DNA of 64,000 nucleotides, from contig NW_022985197.1 in the NCBI RefSeq assembly GCF_010093535.1, forward strand, positions 383,254 through 447,253, given 5' to 3'. The translations under genes and the position numbers were made by a program. Positions 36,001 through 50,100 of this stretch are shown here, piece by piece (position 1 is the first letter of the stretch; each line of letters starts with the position of its first letter). The stretch is from Lindgomyces ingoldianus. Its lineage: Eukaryota > Ascomycota > Dothideomycetes > Pleosporales > Lindgomycetaceae. The notes beneath the pieces were generated by a model. It made no database searches. It saw only the letters and a list, made by a program, of their open reading frames with translations, and was not told where the DNA came from.

Positions 36001-39000
36001 GTAAGCTACTTATCTCCTTTTCTTATTCTTATTTTGTTAAATCTGTCTTGTACATTAAACTTTATAAAGTACTAGGTTTCTCTTAGTTAGTTTATAATGT
36101 TCTGTATAATTAGTAAGGGAAACTAATCTTAGATTATGTTATTATTTAGGGTCTTATAGTTTTAATAGACTTGTATTTTTTTTTCTTTCTTTTTTGCAAA
36201 GACTACTGCTAAGGCTATAGAACTGTAACTTTCTTAGATATAGCCTTATGCTAACATTCTATTAACATACTCCTGCAAAGCCTTCTTCTATGCCCTAGTT
36301 AAAGGACAGAGCCTATGTGTTTTTAGGTTGTAATCTTTTATTAGGTTAATAGTGTAGTCCTATAGCTAGTGTAGTAGTAGTTTTTTAGGGTCTTCTAGTG
36401 TTTTAAACATGTCCTTGTAGTCTTTGTATTTAGGCGGAATTTAACCTTCTTTTTAGACTTATATAATGCTAATCTATTCTACATTCTTATCTGCTTTAAT
36501 TTTCTTATAAGAGACTTTTTTAAGTTTTTTTTTTATTATTCTTACTGCCTAAGCTTTTAGCTTCTAGTAAGAGAACTTTTAAGGCTTCCTTTTCTTAGAG
36601 TAGTAACTACTACCTTACTTTGCTTATTTGTGGACTAAGCATCTGTTGTTGTGGCATGCTAACTAGGTTATGTGTGCGTAGTTGTTAAGAGTTTCTATAG
36701 TTATAGTTTTCTAATTAATTGCAGGGTTATGCGTTCTAAGCTAGTTGTAGCCTAAGATTGCATTATATTTGCCTCTTAGCTTAAGTATGTTTATAAACCT
36801 CTAGTTGCTTATGTTAAAAGTCTTTTTTATAGGTTTCTAGGTTAATCTATTCTCTACTATATTTAATTAATAATGCGTTAGTAAGAGTTACCTTAAACAA
36901 GTTTTTTTTTATTTAGAATAGTATACTTTGTTTGTCTACCTATTTCTTATCTATTGCAGTAAAGGTGCATCTGCTGTCTACAAGGGCTAGTCTAGGCCAC
37001 CCTTTGTACGTGAAGGTAGTTGTTAGGCTGTGCCCTACTTCTTATCCTACTATAATTACTGCTAATATGTTATGTTTAACTTCTTTGTTAAAAAGGGGAT
37101 AAAAGTTAATATTCTATAAGTTATTATTAAATTTGTTTTTTTTTTTATAGATTTAGTGTTTTTAGTTGCAGTAGTTAGCTGCTTTACATTTATAGTCTTT
37201 AACTAGATAGTGTAATGTTAGGTAGTCTTCTTTTCTTGCTGCTTTCTACTAGAAATAGTAGAACTTATAGTTCTTTTATTTATTACACTTTATCTATAGT
37301 TTTTGTTTGTAAGGGGGAGCTGTCTAATAAGTGTAGCAGTTTATAGTTTTACAGGCTAAGGCTGTTTCTTGCTATAGGCAACTGTTGTGGTTCTTTTTCT
37401 ATGTAGGCTACTATTCTGCTTAATGTTTGTTATCCTAGTGTCTAACACAGTATTGTTGTGTACACTAGTACTAGGGGTACAGGCATTTGTTAGGTCTGTG
37501 TAGGGTATTAAGGGGACTTTTTTAAGTCTACTGTAGATATTCTTTTGTTTGTACTAGCTATACAGGATGCTCTTTTTATTAACACTTGCTTATGCTATAA
37601 GTGCTGCTTCTGCAGAGGACACATTGTCTATAATTTTGTTGTACTGTGAGAGCTTTTTTAAAGATTGCTAGGCTTAGGAGCAGTGTCTTAGGTTTCTTAG
37701 GCGCTAGTTATAGTACTTTAAACCTAGCAGGTTTACCTAACTATTCTAGCTTTTAATCTTTAATCTTAGTAAAGAATTACTATTACTTTTTTTTATTTAT
37801 AATATTATATTTAACTTTAGCTATCTTTTATATAATGTTAAATGTTAAGTAGTTGTTACTAATGTTTATTTAGTAAAGCAAGACTATGCAGTTACTTAGG
37901 TAGTTATGTAGTAGCCTGCACTTCTAGCACCTGCATCTCTAAAACTGTTAGAAAAGCTCTTTTGCTAAAGTACTAGGGGTCTAGTCTTAGAAAGGGAACT
38001 GTTTTTTTTTTTTTAGATGTTTATAATATATCTTTAAATCTAAGTCTTTTTTTTATATTTTTTAAAAATTATAAGGTCTTGTAACACTGTATTAAGGCTA
38101 CTAAAATTTTAAATAACTACCTTTTAATACACTTTAGAGCAGTTGTTTAAAGAGTAGTTTTTTTTACATTACTAGTAGAGTTTATTATTTAGTTTTTTTT
38201 GTATTTTCTTATCTATAAGGCTATATTTAGTAGTAATAGCTTTTATTATTATAGTAGTATCTTTATTCTCCCCCTTTTAGAAGTCTAGGTAATTTTAGCA
38301 GAAATGTCCTACTTTTCTATAGTTTAGGCAGGCCTTGTTCTCTAGCCACTTTTATTATTTCTTTGTTAAGGGCGGCTTATTATGTCCTAGAACTTAGCTC
38401 TTCTTAGAAGAGAGGCTTTATATATGCTTTATATAACTAAAGTTTATTAGTTTTTTATTATATTATAAAAGCTTTTTTTTTTAAGGATAAATTCTAGTTT
38501 TTAGAAAGTTTCTTTTAATTTTTTTTTTTTTTATGTTCTTTATAATAATTATTATAGGTTATAGCTTTTTTAATATAGTTTTTAAAAGTAGTTAGTTAGT
38601 CTATGTGTATAAACTTATCTTTTACTTTTTTATTTAGTCTATTATAAAACATGTGGCATAGGGCTTTTTAGTTGTTCTATCTGCAGATAGCTATTTACTC
38701 TCTAAAGTGTGCTGCATAGTTTTAGACTAGTCTGCTGCCTTATCTTATATTATTTAGTCTATTAGCTGTAATTTTTTTTTTGTCTAGGGTTCTATAGATA
38801 GCTAATAAAGCTAATTTAAAATTTTTAACACTACTAAATACTTTCTCTATTTTAGGGTTAAGTAGTGCGCTATTAGCTCTAAAGTCTATCTAATTATTAG
38901 TATAGAGTTAGAACTAAATTATAGGGGGGCCTTCTAAGTGTAATTCTATTTAGAAGATTATTTCTATATTAGTCTAAAATGCTTCTTTATTATATTACAT

Positions 39001-39451
39001 ATAAAGATAGCATTTAGTAAAGAATAGTTAGAGGTCCTTTAATAAACTTTTAAAAAGCTTTAAAAAGGCTAGTCTTAAAGCCTTTTTAGCTATAACGCTT
39101 ACTTTATTTATAGAGATATTCTAAACTTTAGCTAGTTTTACTTATAGTTTATGTATCTAATAGGCCTAGGTAGTTGCTTCTTAAAGGTTAACTAAAGGTA
39201 AAGAGTTTTATAAGTTTATAGTTTTTTAGTAAAAGTTAGCTATTTTTTACTTAAGTTTTAATAAGTTGCTAACTTTATTACTAATCTGCTAGAGTTTTTT
39301 AATGTTGTCCTAAATTAAGTTAATCTGTTCTACTAGAACAGCTTTACTTTAGGTAGAAACTTCTGTAGATCCTAATAGCGCAGCATAGGCTATGTTAGAG
39401 TCTAAGTTATATTATAAAGTTACTATACTTTTTAAAAGAGGTAGTGTTTAA

Positions 39452-40056
39452 TGTTATAATCTTTACTTTAGAAAGCACTTAGGTCTTATAATATTCTTAG
39501 GGGGGAAGTAGGACAGGTAATAGGGGCTAATCTAGTAGGGTGTACAGTCCCACGTACAGGCTATTAGGCTAATAGAGGGAGGAAGAGTAACTAGATTATA
39601 GTTTACCCTATGTGCAGCAGTAAGAAGGCTAGGGTTAAACAGTTCTGTTAGACAGGGTTAGAGGTATATATAGTGTAAGATATATAAATAGTATTGCAGC
39701 TCTTTAGAAAGCTAAATACTACTTAGTCTATGTAGAAAATAAACTAAATGTTAAACACACCTTCTAAAGGTTGTTTAATGTAGAAACTATATATATGTGT
39801 AGGGGACGCTAAGGGGAGTTAGCAGGAGTTTATAGGAGCTCTTTAAGAGGGGTTTCTATAAGCTTTTCTAAGCTCCCTTAAGCTCCTTCTAATTTGTGGC
39901 GTGTCCTTCTATTAGACAACGCATTCTTCCATAATCTCGGGTAGGCGCGCTACCTCCGCGTCCTCCGATTAGTCTGTAAGCGAGCCCTGCCCCAAACTGG
40001 CTAGATTGTGGAGCACTGCTGGTGGGGTTACGTTGGTCCAACTGTAGACCGTAACA
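39452..40056 (-). repeat. 5' LTR of element B
   Basis: 605 bp; plus-strand start TGTTATAATC (RIP-altered) and end CCGTAACA. Its last ~170 bp on the plus strand keep high GC. Confidence 0.9.
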
Positions 40057-43000
40057 CACTGAGAGCAAGCTTTCGGAGAAAGATAGGAGTGTATTGTAAG
40101 AGAGACGAATCGCTGCCAAGCTTCGCTTGTCAGGATTCATGCTTATATACGAAGCACAGGTCATACGACCTCCAAACAGGTCAGGTGAGGCCATACTGGC
40201 CCGTTCTGGGACATCCGGCCTTACAGGCCCCTTTAACATGTTACATAGACCTAATAATTATTTATACCCCTAGTACTAGTGCACACAGCGCTACTATATT
40301 AAGCACTAGGATAATAAGCATAGAACAGGCTAGTAGCCTATATAAGAAAAGAACCACAACAGTTGCCTATAGCAAGGGACAGCTTTAGCCTGCAAAACTA
40401 TAAACTGTTACACCTACTAGACAGCCCCCTTATATAAGCAGGAAGAATAAGCAGCGTGTAAAGAACAAGACAACTGCAGGTTCTACTACTTCTAGTAAAA
40501 AGTAGTAAGAAAAGAAGACTACTTAATGTTACATTACTTAGTTAAAAATTATAAATATAAAGTAGCTAACTACTATAACTAAAAACATTAAATTTATAAA
40601 AAGAAAAAGAATAAGTTTAATAATAATTTATAAAATATTAATTTTTACTTTTTTTCTAATAAAGAAGCTAAATATAATGTATTAGCTGTAATTACAGTAG
40701 AATAAGAGGTAAAACACAGCCTTACAACCACCTTTACATATAAAAGATAGCTTAGACTAGCTCTTATAGACAGCAGATGCACCTTTACTACTATAAATAA
40801 GAATTAGGTAGACAAATAAAGCATACTATTTTACATAAAGAAAAACTTATTTAAAGTAACTCTTATTAACACTTTATTAATTAAATATAGTAGAGGATAG
40901 ATTAACTTAGAAACTTATAAAAAAGACTTTAAAACTTTTAATATAAAAAAATAGAGATCTATAAACATACTCTAGCTAGAAGGTAAGTATAACGCAATTC
41001 TAGGCTATAACTAGCTTAGAACTTATAACCCTGCAATTAATTAGAGAACTATAACTATAAAAACTTTTAATAACTACGCACACATAACCTAGTTAGCATG
41101 CTATAATAATAAATGCCTAGTCTATAAATAAGCAAAATAAGGTAGCAGTTACTACCCTAAGAAAAGAAAACTATAGAAATTCCCCTACTAGAAGCTAAAA
41201 GCCTAGGTAATAAAAATAATAAAAAAAAAGCTTAAAAAAGTCTCTTATAAAATAATTAAAAAAATAAGAATGTAGAATAGATTAGTGTTATCTAAATTTA
41301 AAAAAAAGGCTGCATTCTGCCTAAGTATAAGAATTACAAGAATATATTTAAGATACTAGAGGATCTAGAGAAACTACTACTACATTAGCCTTAGGATTAT
41401 GCTATTAACTTAATAAAAAAATTATAACTTAAAAACTTATAAGCTTTACCTCTTAATAAAGGCATAAAAAGAAGCTTTACAAGAATACATTAATTAAATG
41501 TTAGTATAAGGCTATATCTAAGAAAGCTACAGCTCTGTAGCCTTAGCTATAGTCTTTACTAAGAAGAAAAAAGAAAAAATCTAAGTCTGCTAGGACTATA
41601 AGACTCTAAACAATAACACAATCTAAAATTAGTTTCTTTTACTAATTATATAAAATATTATAAACTAATTAAAAGAAACCTAGTACTTTACAAAGTTTAA
41701 CATATAAGATAAATTTAATAAGATAAAGATATAAAAAAAAGATAAATAGCTTACAGCGTTTAGGACCCTATAAGGACTATATAAACTACTAGTAATGCTA
41801 TTTAGCCTAATAAACACCCTAGTAATGTTCTAATAAATTATTAACACAGCTTTTAACTTATACCTTAATGTCTTTACCCTAGTATATTTAGATAATGTCT
41901 TTATCTATTTAAAAAATACTCTAGAAGACTATGTACAAAAAGTACAGAAAATCTTAGAACAGCTTAGAAAGTACAGACTCTACCTGCAGCTTTCTAAATG
42001 CAAATTCCACATTACTAAAACAGAATATTTAGGTTTATAATTAATAGTAAGAAAATAAAGATTAACCTAGCTAAAATATAGAAAGTACTTAAATAGCTAG
42101 AACTTATAATAGTTAAGAAAGTAAAAGAATTTCTAGAACTATTAGGCTATGTTAGATAAATAATTAAAAACTATTTAAAAATTACTATACTATTAACAAA
42201 TGCTATAACTAAAGAACAGGCTATAGTAAAATTTATCTAGACCTTAGAAATAAATAAAGCCTTTATAGCGCTAAAACAAGCTATAATAGCTAAACTAGTA
42301 CTAAGAATGTACAACCTACAGTTAGATACTAAGATCTACACAGACGCATCCCTAGGAGCTAGCGGAGCTGTGTTGTACTAAAAACAGGAAGATAGAAAGT
42401 AGCACCTAGTTGCCTACTATTCTGCTAAGTTCTTAGGACCTAAGGCAGGTTATAGTATACCTAACAAAGAACTAAAAGCAATATTAAATGCTGTAAGAGT
42501 ATAGGCTATAAAGCTATATAAAGTAGTAAAGCTATTTTATATTATAACTAACTATGTAAACTTAGTTATGTTTTTAATAGTAAAGAAACTATTACTAATG
42601 CATGTAAGATAGGTAATAGAACTTGCATAGTTTAACTGCATTATTAAGCATGTCCTAGAAACACAGAACTAGTAGGCTAACACCCTTAGCTAAAAACTAG
42701 ATTACTTTAATAAAGAAGAAAAAAAAACTAAGAAGTTTACACTTTTTAAGAAAACTAATAAAGAATAAATTTATAATAGGCCCTAACTTATAAAAGAATT
42801 CTATATGCTTATAGCTAGTAAGCAAGGATAGAAAAACTTAATTTAAGAATATTATAAATCTCTAATATTTAGACATCTAAGAATTAGCACCCTCTAGAAA
42901 AAGTTAAGGGCTACTATACTATAATAAATACTAAAAGTAAAATAACTATGCACAGAGGTGCTTAGAGAATGCAACACCTGCAATAGGAATAACCTGCAGA

Positions 43001-43872
43001 GGCATAAAACCTACAAGTACCTCTAGCTAATTAAAGCACTAAAATTACTATAGATAATAATTATAATAGACTTTATTATAAAGTTACTTTTATCTAAAGA
43101 ACTAGAAACAGACAGGATGTGCAATATAATTATAGTGGCCCTAGACAAAACTACTAAATATCTATATACTTAGCTCTTAAAAAAAACAATAACAGCTAAA
43201 AAGTTTATTTATAAACTAGAATAGAATGTTATATTAGTACATAGATGCCCTAAAATTATTATCTTTAACTAAGATAAGCTATTTACTAGCAGCTTTTAGA
43301 AAGCAGTAATAAGGCATCTTAGTATAACACATAAGCTATTAACAGCCTACTATTTGCAAATAGACAGCTAGACTAAGAGAGTAAACACAGAAGTAAAAAA
43401 GTACTTAAGAAAGTACATCTTCTACACCTAAGATAATTAGGCAGTATAGCTTTTAATAGCATAGTTAGCTATTAACAACATAGAATTAGCTATAATAAAA
43501 AAAACACTATATAAAGCTAATTTTAGATATAACTCCTACTTTACATTACATAGAAATTAACCTATAGACTTATAAAAGTTAATAGATTAGCTAATAGACC
43601 TACACTAGATACATAAAAAGTTAGCTGTAGAAGCTAGGTCTAGTAGGGAAATAATAAAGAAGTATGTAAATAAATTACAACAACTAGGACTAGAAATCTA
43701 CTTAGAAGACTATGTGTATTTTAACACTAAAAACCTTAAGATACTCTAACTCTCTAGGAAGCTAGCAGAAAAAAGAATAGGACTATATAAAGTCCTTTGA
43801 ACTTAACAAGATAACTGCAAGCTTAAGCTTCCCCTGCATATAAAGATACACCTGTAGTTCTATATCTCTAGA

Positions 43873-44190
43873 TGTCACAGTATCCTCCCTGGATCCCAGA
43901 CATAACTGTATTAGATGCGTACTAGAGTATTATTAGTGCACGTCTAACATAAACATAACATAACATAGACATAAACTTAAGCATAAACTGCCTTAACACT
44001 AACTAAACCTAGAACAGGCTTAATTTATACCTAAAGCGCTTAGACTTCTAAGCTAAGTATTTAATTACTAATTTTCTTTTAAACTTTTTTATTTCTTACA
44101 TAACATCTTATATTTACTATAATACTTTACATAGTAATTAAACTAGACCTCTGTAAAGCTTTATAACCTTACTTATGCATAATTATAACA
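43873..44190 (+). repeat. 5' LTR of element D
   Basis: 318 bp, TGTCACAGTATCC...AATTATAACA. The first 60 bp are unmutated (CCTCCCTGGATCCCAGAC); the rest is RIP-mutated. Confidence 0.9.
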
Positions 44191-46822
44191 TTATATTATG
44201 TTAAAACTTTAGCTAAAAATAGCCTTTAAATTTAATCTAATAAACTTAGTACTTGCATAACTCTAAGCTATTAAAGTAAGCTAAAAAGCCTTCTAAAAAG
44301 CGCTTACTTTATAAAAAAGCTGCTATATTATAAACTTAAAAGCTTTTTAAAAGGACTTTAAAAAACAGCTTTATGTTATTAAGTAGTCTATTTCTGCCTT
44401 AACTTTTATTATAGTAGTAGAAACTAAGAACTTACTAGCCTTAAAGCTTACCTAAAAGTCTAGAGATAGCTTAACTTTTTTTTATCTAACACTGCTTATA
44501 ACCTATAACTTTTTTAACTTAGTAATAAAATCTAACTAACTCTCTAATCCCTTACTGTTTAATAAAAAATAAAAAGACCTACTTTTCTTTCTACATAAGC
44601 TTTAATATAAACTTAAAAGAAATATAAACTAATTTCTCTCTAAACACTTTTAGTTACTATATGCTTACTTTTAACTTAACTATAATATAACAGCTTTAAT
44701 TAACTTACTAATAAATAAAAATATTATTAACTTAAATTAATTTATAGTGTTTTTATAAGTAACTTATAAAGACTTAAATAAAAAGTTAACAGCTCTAAGT
44801 TGCCTAAACACTTTATAATAATAAAAAAAAAGCTTTACTTTATACTTTACTAAGTTCTACTAACTTGCATCTAATATAGGCCTAAATAAGATAGGTCTAA
44901 TTATAGCTTTATATAATTCTCTCTTAACTAAACTATAACGCGCTATAGTAGAAAAACCCCTTCTAAACAACCTTAATATATATGTAAACTTAATTACTAC
45001 CTATAATAATAACATAAGGTTCCTCTCTGTACAAGCTCTAATACACTCTTAAACTAGCGCAGTTATAAATAAAGACTTTAATATAATAAAAATTAATTTA
45101 AATTATGCTCTAGTTAGTTCTAAAAAGTGTAAAAATTATAAAAAAAAAAGTTAATGCTTTAAGTGCAGTAAGCATAGTTATATTTTTTAAAACTACTTTA
45201 TTTTTTTTCTTTAAGTCTACATAAGTAGTGCTGCTAGCACTTATTAAAAATTTTTACTATTCTAATTTTATTTTTATAAGAGCTTTAACTTATGTTTAAG
45301 CTTTAATCCCCTTTACTACTTTTAACATAGCTATAGCTATAGTAGTAGAAGCCTATAAAAAGGCTTATTCTAGGGCTAAGTTACTCTCTAGAACTAATTT
45401 AACACTAGATTTTTACTAACCTATAGGCTAAGTCTCTTACTAATAACTAAAAGTACTAAGTTAATATTTTTATATATTTATAATAAAAAACTATATTAGC
45501 CTTAATATAGGCTTTTATTAACTTAAAAGTAAATAGTATAAGTTACATTAATAAAGAACTAGTGTGTAAACTAAATCTTTAATTAACACTACTTACTTAA
45601 ATAATTTACTTAACTAGATTTAATAAAAAATAACTTAAAAAAAGTTTTATTTCTTATACTATAACTATTATAATTACTTACTAACACTATAAAAAGCAGA
45701 TTAAACTTTATGTAATAAATATAAGACATTATAACCTAATTTTAGAATAACTATAGCTGTATTAGCATAAAGTTACCTTTAATTACTAAGAGTAAGTTTT
45801 AAACTTTAACTTTTTTTAATGCTAAGATGTATACTTATGCTTACACCTAAATAATACTTAAATAGCACTTAATACAGAAGGTCTTTAGACCTACTTTTTA
45901 ATAACTTAAAAAAGAACTACTTAAGTAAGGCTAACAAGCTAGGCCTTTTACTAAGATAAGCTATATAAAATAATTTAATAACTACTTAAACTTAAAGAAA
46001 AAGAAGCCTTTAAGAAACTTTTACTTACCTAATTTAAACATAAACTAGGACTTAAATAGTAAATAAACATCTACTATATAGAACCTGCCCTATTTATAAC
46101 CTTAGCTTAATAACTAGATTATAAAATCTATGCAGTTATAATTTTTAATATAAACTAAGCTTTAGCTCTCTAAAAATATACTAACTTAAAGATAATAGTT
46201 TTTTAAAACTACTATAACTTATTATATGTCTTTTTTTAAGATAAGTTTAATAAGCTTTTAATATAACATCTATATAATTACTAGATAACTTTTAAGCCTA
46301 GTAAATAACCTAGTTATAGGCTACTATATAAGATGTTGCTAAATAAATTAAAAGTGCTTTAAAAATACCTTAATAAAAACTTAAAAAAAAAGTTTATTTA
46401 AGCTAGCTTTTTACTAGTAGTGTTACTTATACTATTTATAAAGAAACTTAAGGGTAGGCTTTAATTCTGTGTTAACTACTAAAGACTAAATGCTGTTACT
46501 ATTAAAAACTAATACTTAATTCCCTTTTTATAGAAAACCTTAAGTTAACTAAGTAAAGTAAAGTATTTTATAAAGTTAAATATTATTGCTGCCTTTAATA
46601 AGCTAAGAATAGTAAAGAGTAATAAGTAGCTAATAGCATTTTAGACTTAATATAGACTATTTAAGTACTTAGTAATGCCCTTTAGCTTAGCTAACGCGCC
46701 TAGTACTTTTTAACATTTTATAAATAACTTGCTCTAACTCTACCTAGACATGTTTTACACTATGTATATTAATAATATTCTAATTTATAGTAATAGCCTT
46801 TTAGAGTACAAACAGCATGTAC

Positions 46823-47140
46823 TGTCACAATTATGCACGAGTAAGGTTATAGAGCTTCACGGAGGTCTAGTTTAATTACTACGTGAGGTATTATAGTAGG
46901 TACAAGACGTTGTGTAAGGAACAGGAAGGTTTAGAAGAAAATTAGCAATTAAATACTTAGCTTAGAAGTCTAAGCGCTTTAGGTATAAATTAAGCCTATT
47001 TTAAGTTTAGTTAGTGTTAAAGCAGTTTATGCTTAAGTTTATGTCTGTGTTATGTTATGTTTATGTTAGACGTGCACTAATAATACTCTAGTACATGTCT
47101 AATACAGTTATGTCTAGGATCTAGGGAGGATACTATAACA
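46823..47140 (-). repeat. 3' LTR of element E
   Basis: 318 bp; plus-strand start TGTCACAATTATGCACGAG, end ACTATAACA. Confidence 0.9.
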
Positions 47141-50100
47141 GTACCCCCCCCCTTATTAGGAAGGGAATCCTTTACATTAGTAGTTCTAGCATTAGGTTGT
47201 CTTTATTAGGGTATAAGTTTAGTTTAAATAAGTATTAGGTGTAGAATTAGGTTACTATAGAGTTCTTTTATAAGGCTTCTGCAGGTTTCTATAACAGTTT
47301 GTTATATCTAGTCTATTTTATAAAGTATTTATAGATATGTTTTTTTTTATTAAACTAGATTTATTTAACATTTTTTATAACATATTTTAGTTTATTATTT
47401 ATAATAATAAGTTTAGGTGGCAGGTTTAGCTGTCTAAGTAGATAGTTAGATTTAAAGGCTACTTAGCGCAGCAACAATACGTAGAACACAGGGTGTATCT
47501 TTATGCTGTTAGGTAGGATTAATTAGTAAGTGTGCAATAAGACTATATAAGCTACTATAAAAAGGCTAAGGTTTTTTTAATTAAGTTTTTTTAATTATTA
47601 GTTTATTTAGATATTTCTAGCGTCTAGCTAGACCTTCTTACTAGCTGCATACGCAAAGGCAAGAGTTTAGAATTAGTTTACGTACTCTTATTAAAAAGCT
47701 TAAGCCTATGTAAGCTTTTTATAAACATATTTAAATATGTTTTAAATCTTATTAATAAGTTTATTTACATCTATTACTTATATAAATTAATAAGTTAGTT
47801 AAAGGGTATTTAAAAGTAGTTTAAATCTTATTTAAAAGTAGTATCTATAGTTTACTAAAAACAGGGATACTTGCGTTAATTTAAATGTTATGTTATTAGC
47901 TTTAAACTATGCTATAGCTAACTATTTTACCTAGTTATCTTACTAGTAGTTTATGTACACTTATAGGACTTATTTTATTATAGTGTTTGTGTTCTTAGTC
48001 TAGCTGTTAGTCTCTAGGTAAAAAGCTGTAGATAGATAGGGGACAATTTAGAGCTGTTTACAGAGTTTGTCCTAAAAGGCTAAGACAAACTGCGTACCCC
48101 TGTCTAATATAATTGTGTTAGGCAGGCTATAGTAAACTTATACATATTAGTAGAATAACTAGGCTATATTAGAGGCAGTTATAGAGGAACATAGTATTAA
48201 GTATTAATACTTAGTTAAGTAATTAATAACTACTATAATATTTATATACCTTTTAAATAGAGGTAGGTTTATAATAAAATTAATTAATATGTCTTTTTAA
48301 GCTTATTTAGAGATTAGGAGTAGTTTAAGTAGGCTATTATACTTTTCTTAAAAGGCCTTTACTTTACAGTAAGTATAGCAACATAATATGTATTAGCGTA
48401 TAGTATAGAACATGCAGGGCTAGTAGTACTCTCTCTGTAGTAGGTTAAGAGTCTTTCCTCTGCCTAAGTGTCCTTTAACAGGCAAGTTATGTATAATTTA
48501 GAGTAGTTTAATTCTTAGTTTATTAGAATTAGAGATTATAAGTTAGTTATAGTAATATAGCTTACTATTTTAGTTTTTATAGTTAGCTAGTGTTACTTTC
48601 TTTAACTAACTAGCGCTGTTTTAGAGCAGGTTTAAAGTTTCTTAGATAAATTTATTATTTAGATACTTATTAGTAATAATTTAATTAATTATTTAATTTA
48701 TTTTATTTAAGTTAAGGTCTAAAAATAGCTTAAGTTAAAGTAGAGTTTAGTGTTAAGCCTTTTACACTTCTTTCTAAGCAAAGACATTTTAAGATTATCT
48801 TATAAAGGCATCTAGTTTCCCTCTATTTTAACTAGAATAATAAGTAATTTTAAAATTAAAATAAGATAAGTATTTAGACTAATAAGCTTATTAGTAGCTA
48901 AGTTATTTTATAGTTGCAAAGTACTACAAGTTTTTATAGTTAGATAGAACCTATATTAGATGCGCTGCACCTTCTAGTTTAGGTTGCTATTATTTAAAGT
49001 AGTGTACTATAGCAAGTAATTTCTTATTATAGATCTTATAATTACCTTCTGCAGGACTTATTTTTTTTAAGAAGTATGCAATAGGCCTAATAGTCCTATC
49101 TAGCTTAGTCTAGAAGAGAACTCCTGCTACTACGTAGTCTAAGGCATTAGCTTTTATAAGTATTAGTAGTTTAAAGTTAAAGTAGCAGAGTATTAAGGCT
49201 TTAGTAAAAGCTTTTTTTAGCTAGTTAAAGAACTATTAGTAATTTAAGTTAAAGTTAAATTAAATCTCTTTCTTAGTAAGTGTAATTATAAGGCTTACTT
49301 ACTGCAAAAAGTTGTTAATAAATTATTAGTAAAAGTTAGTAAATTTTATAAAGGCTTAAACATTTTTTATGTCTTTTAGGTATTACTAATCTAGCATAGT
49401 CTAAACCTTAACAGAGTCTATTTAGATGCTATCTATAAAGATTACATATTCTAAATATGTAACCTTTAATTAGTAGAACTTACATTTGTCTACATTAAGT
49501 TGCAGACCTGCTTCTTCTATAGCTTTTAGCACTAGGCGTACATGCTATTTATGCTCTAAAAGGCTATTACTGTAGATTAGAATATTATTAATATACGCAG
49601 TGCAGAACATGTCTAGGTAGGGTTAGAGCAAGTTATTTACAAAATGTTAAAAAGTACTAAGCGCGTTAGCTAAGCTAAAGGGCATTACTAGGTACTTAAA
49701 TAGTCTATATTAAGTCTAAAACACTGTTAGCTACTTATTACTCTTTACTATCTTTAGCTTATTAAAGGCAGTAATAATATTTAACTTTATAAAATACTTT
49801 ACTTTACTTAGTTAGCTTAGAGTTTCTTATAAAAAGGGAATTAAGTATTAGTTCTTAATAGTAATAGTGTTTAGTCCTTAGTAGTTAACGCAGAATTAAA
49901 GCCTACTCTTAGGTTTCTTTATAAATAGTATAAGTAACACTACTAGTAAGAAGCTAGCTTAAATAAACTCTTTTTTTAGGTTCTTATTAAAGTATTTTTA
50001 GAGCACTTTTAATTTATTTAGTAACATTCTATATAGTAGCCTATAACTAGGTTATTTACTAAGCTTAAGAGTTATTTAGTAATTATATAAATGTTATATT

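Larger units (their letters stand above)
32476..40056 (-). mobile_element. Ty3/gypsy chromovirus B, full length, RIP-mutated
   Basis: 7,581 bp, inserted in solo LTR A with target duplication CACTG (32471-32475 and 40057-40061). Same family as C, opposite orientation. On the minus strand the order is 5' LTR (40056-39452), gag, RT (YLNN for YLDD near 35845-35890), RNase H (about 35440-35570), integrase, chromodomain (about 33830-34030), purine-rich tract touching 33079, and 3' LTR. Stops throughout; nothing can be translated. The right-hand end from about 39890 is much less mutated than the rest. Confidence 0.92.
32439..40225 (+). mobile_element. solo LTR A (201 bp), split by insertion of element B
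   Basis: Left piece 32439-32475 and right piece 40062-40225 join to 201 bp beginning TGTAAAGATGGG and ending CCTTACA. Its target duplication is GGCCC (32434-32438 and 40226-40230). It lies in the gag-pol region of C. An intact copy of the same length is at 62703-62903. No internal region remains, so it is a solo LTR left by LTR-LTR recombination. Confidence 0.88.

Noticed and set aside
40008..40388. Open frames of 116-126 codons at 39889-40388
   Set aside because: They cross the B LTR end, solo LTR A and the body of C; they are open only because this patch escaped RIP.
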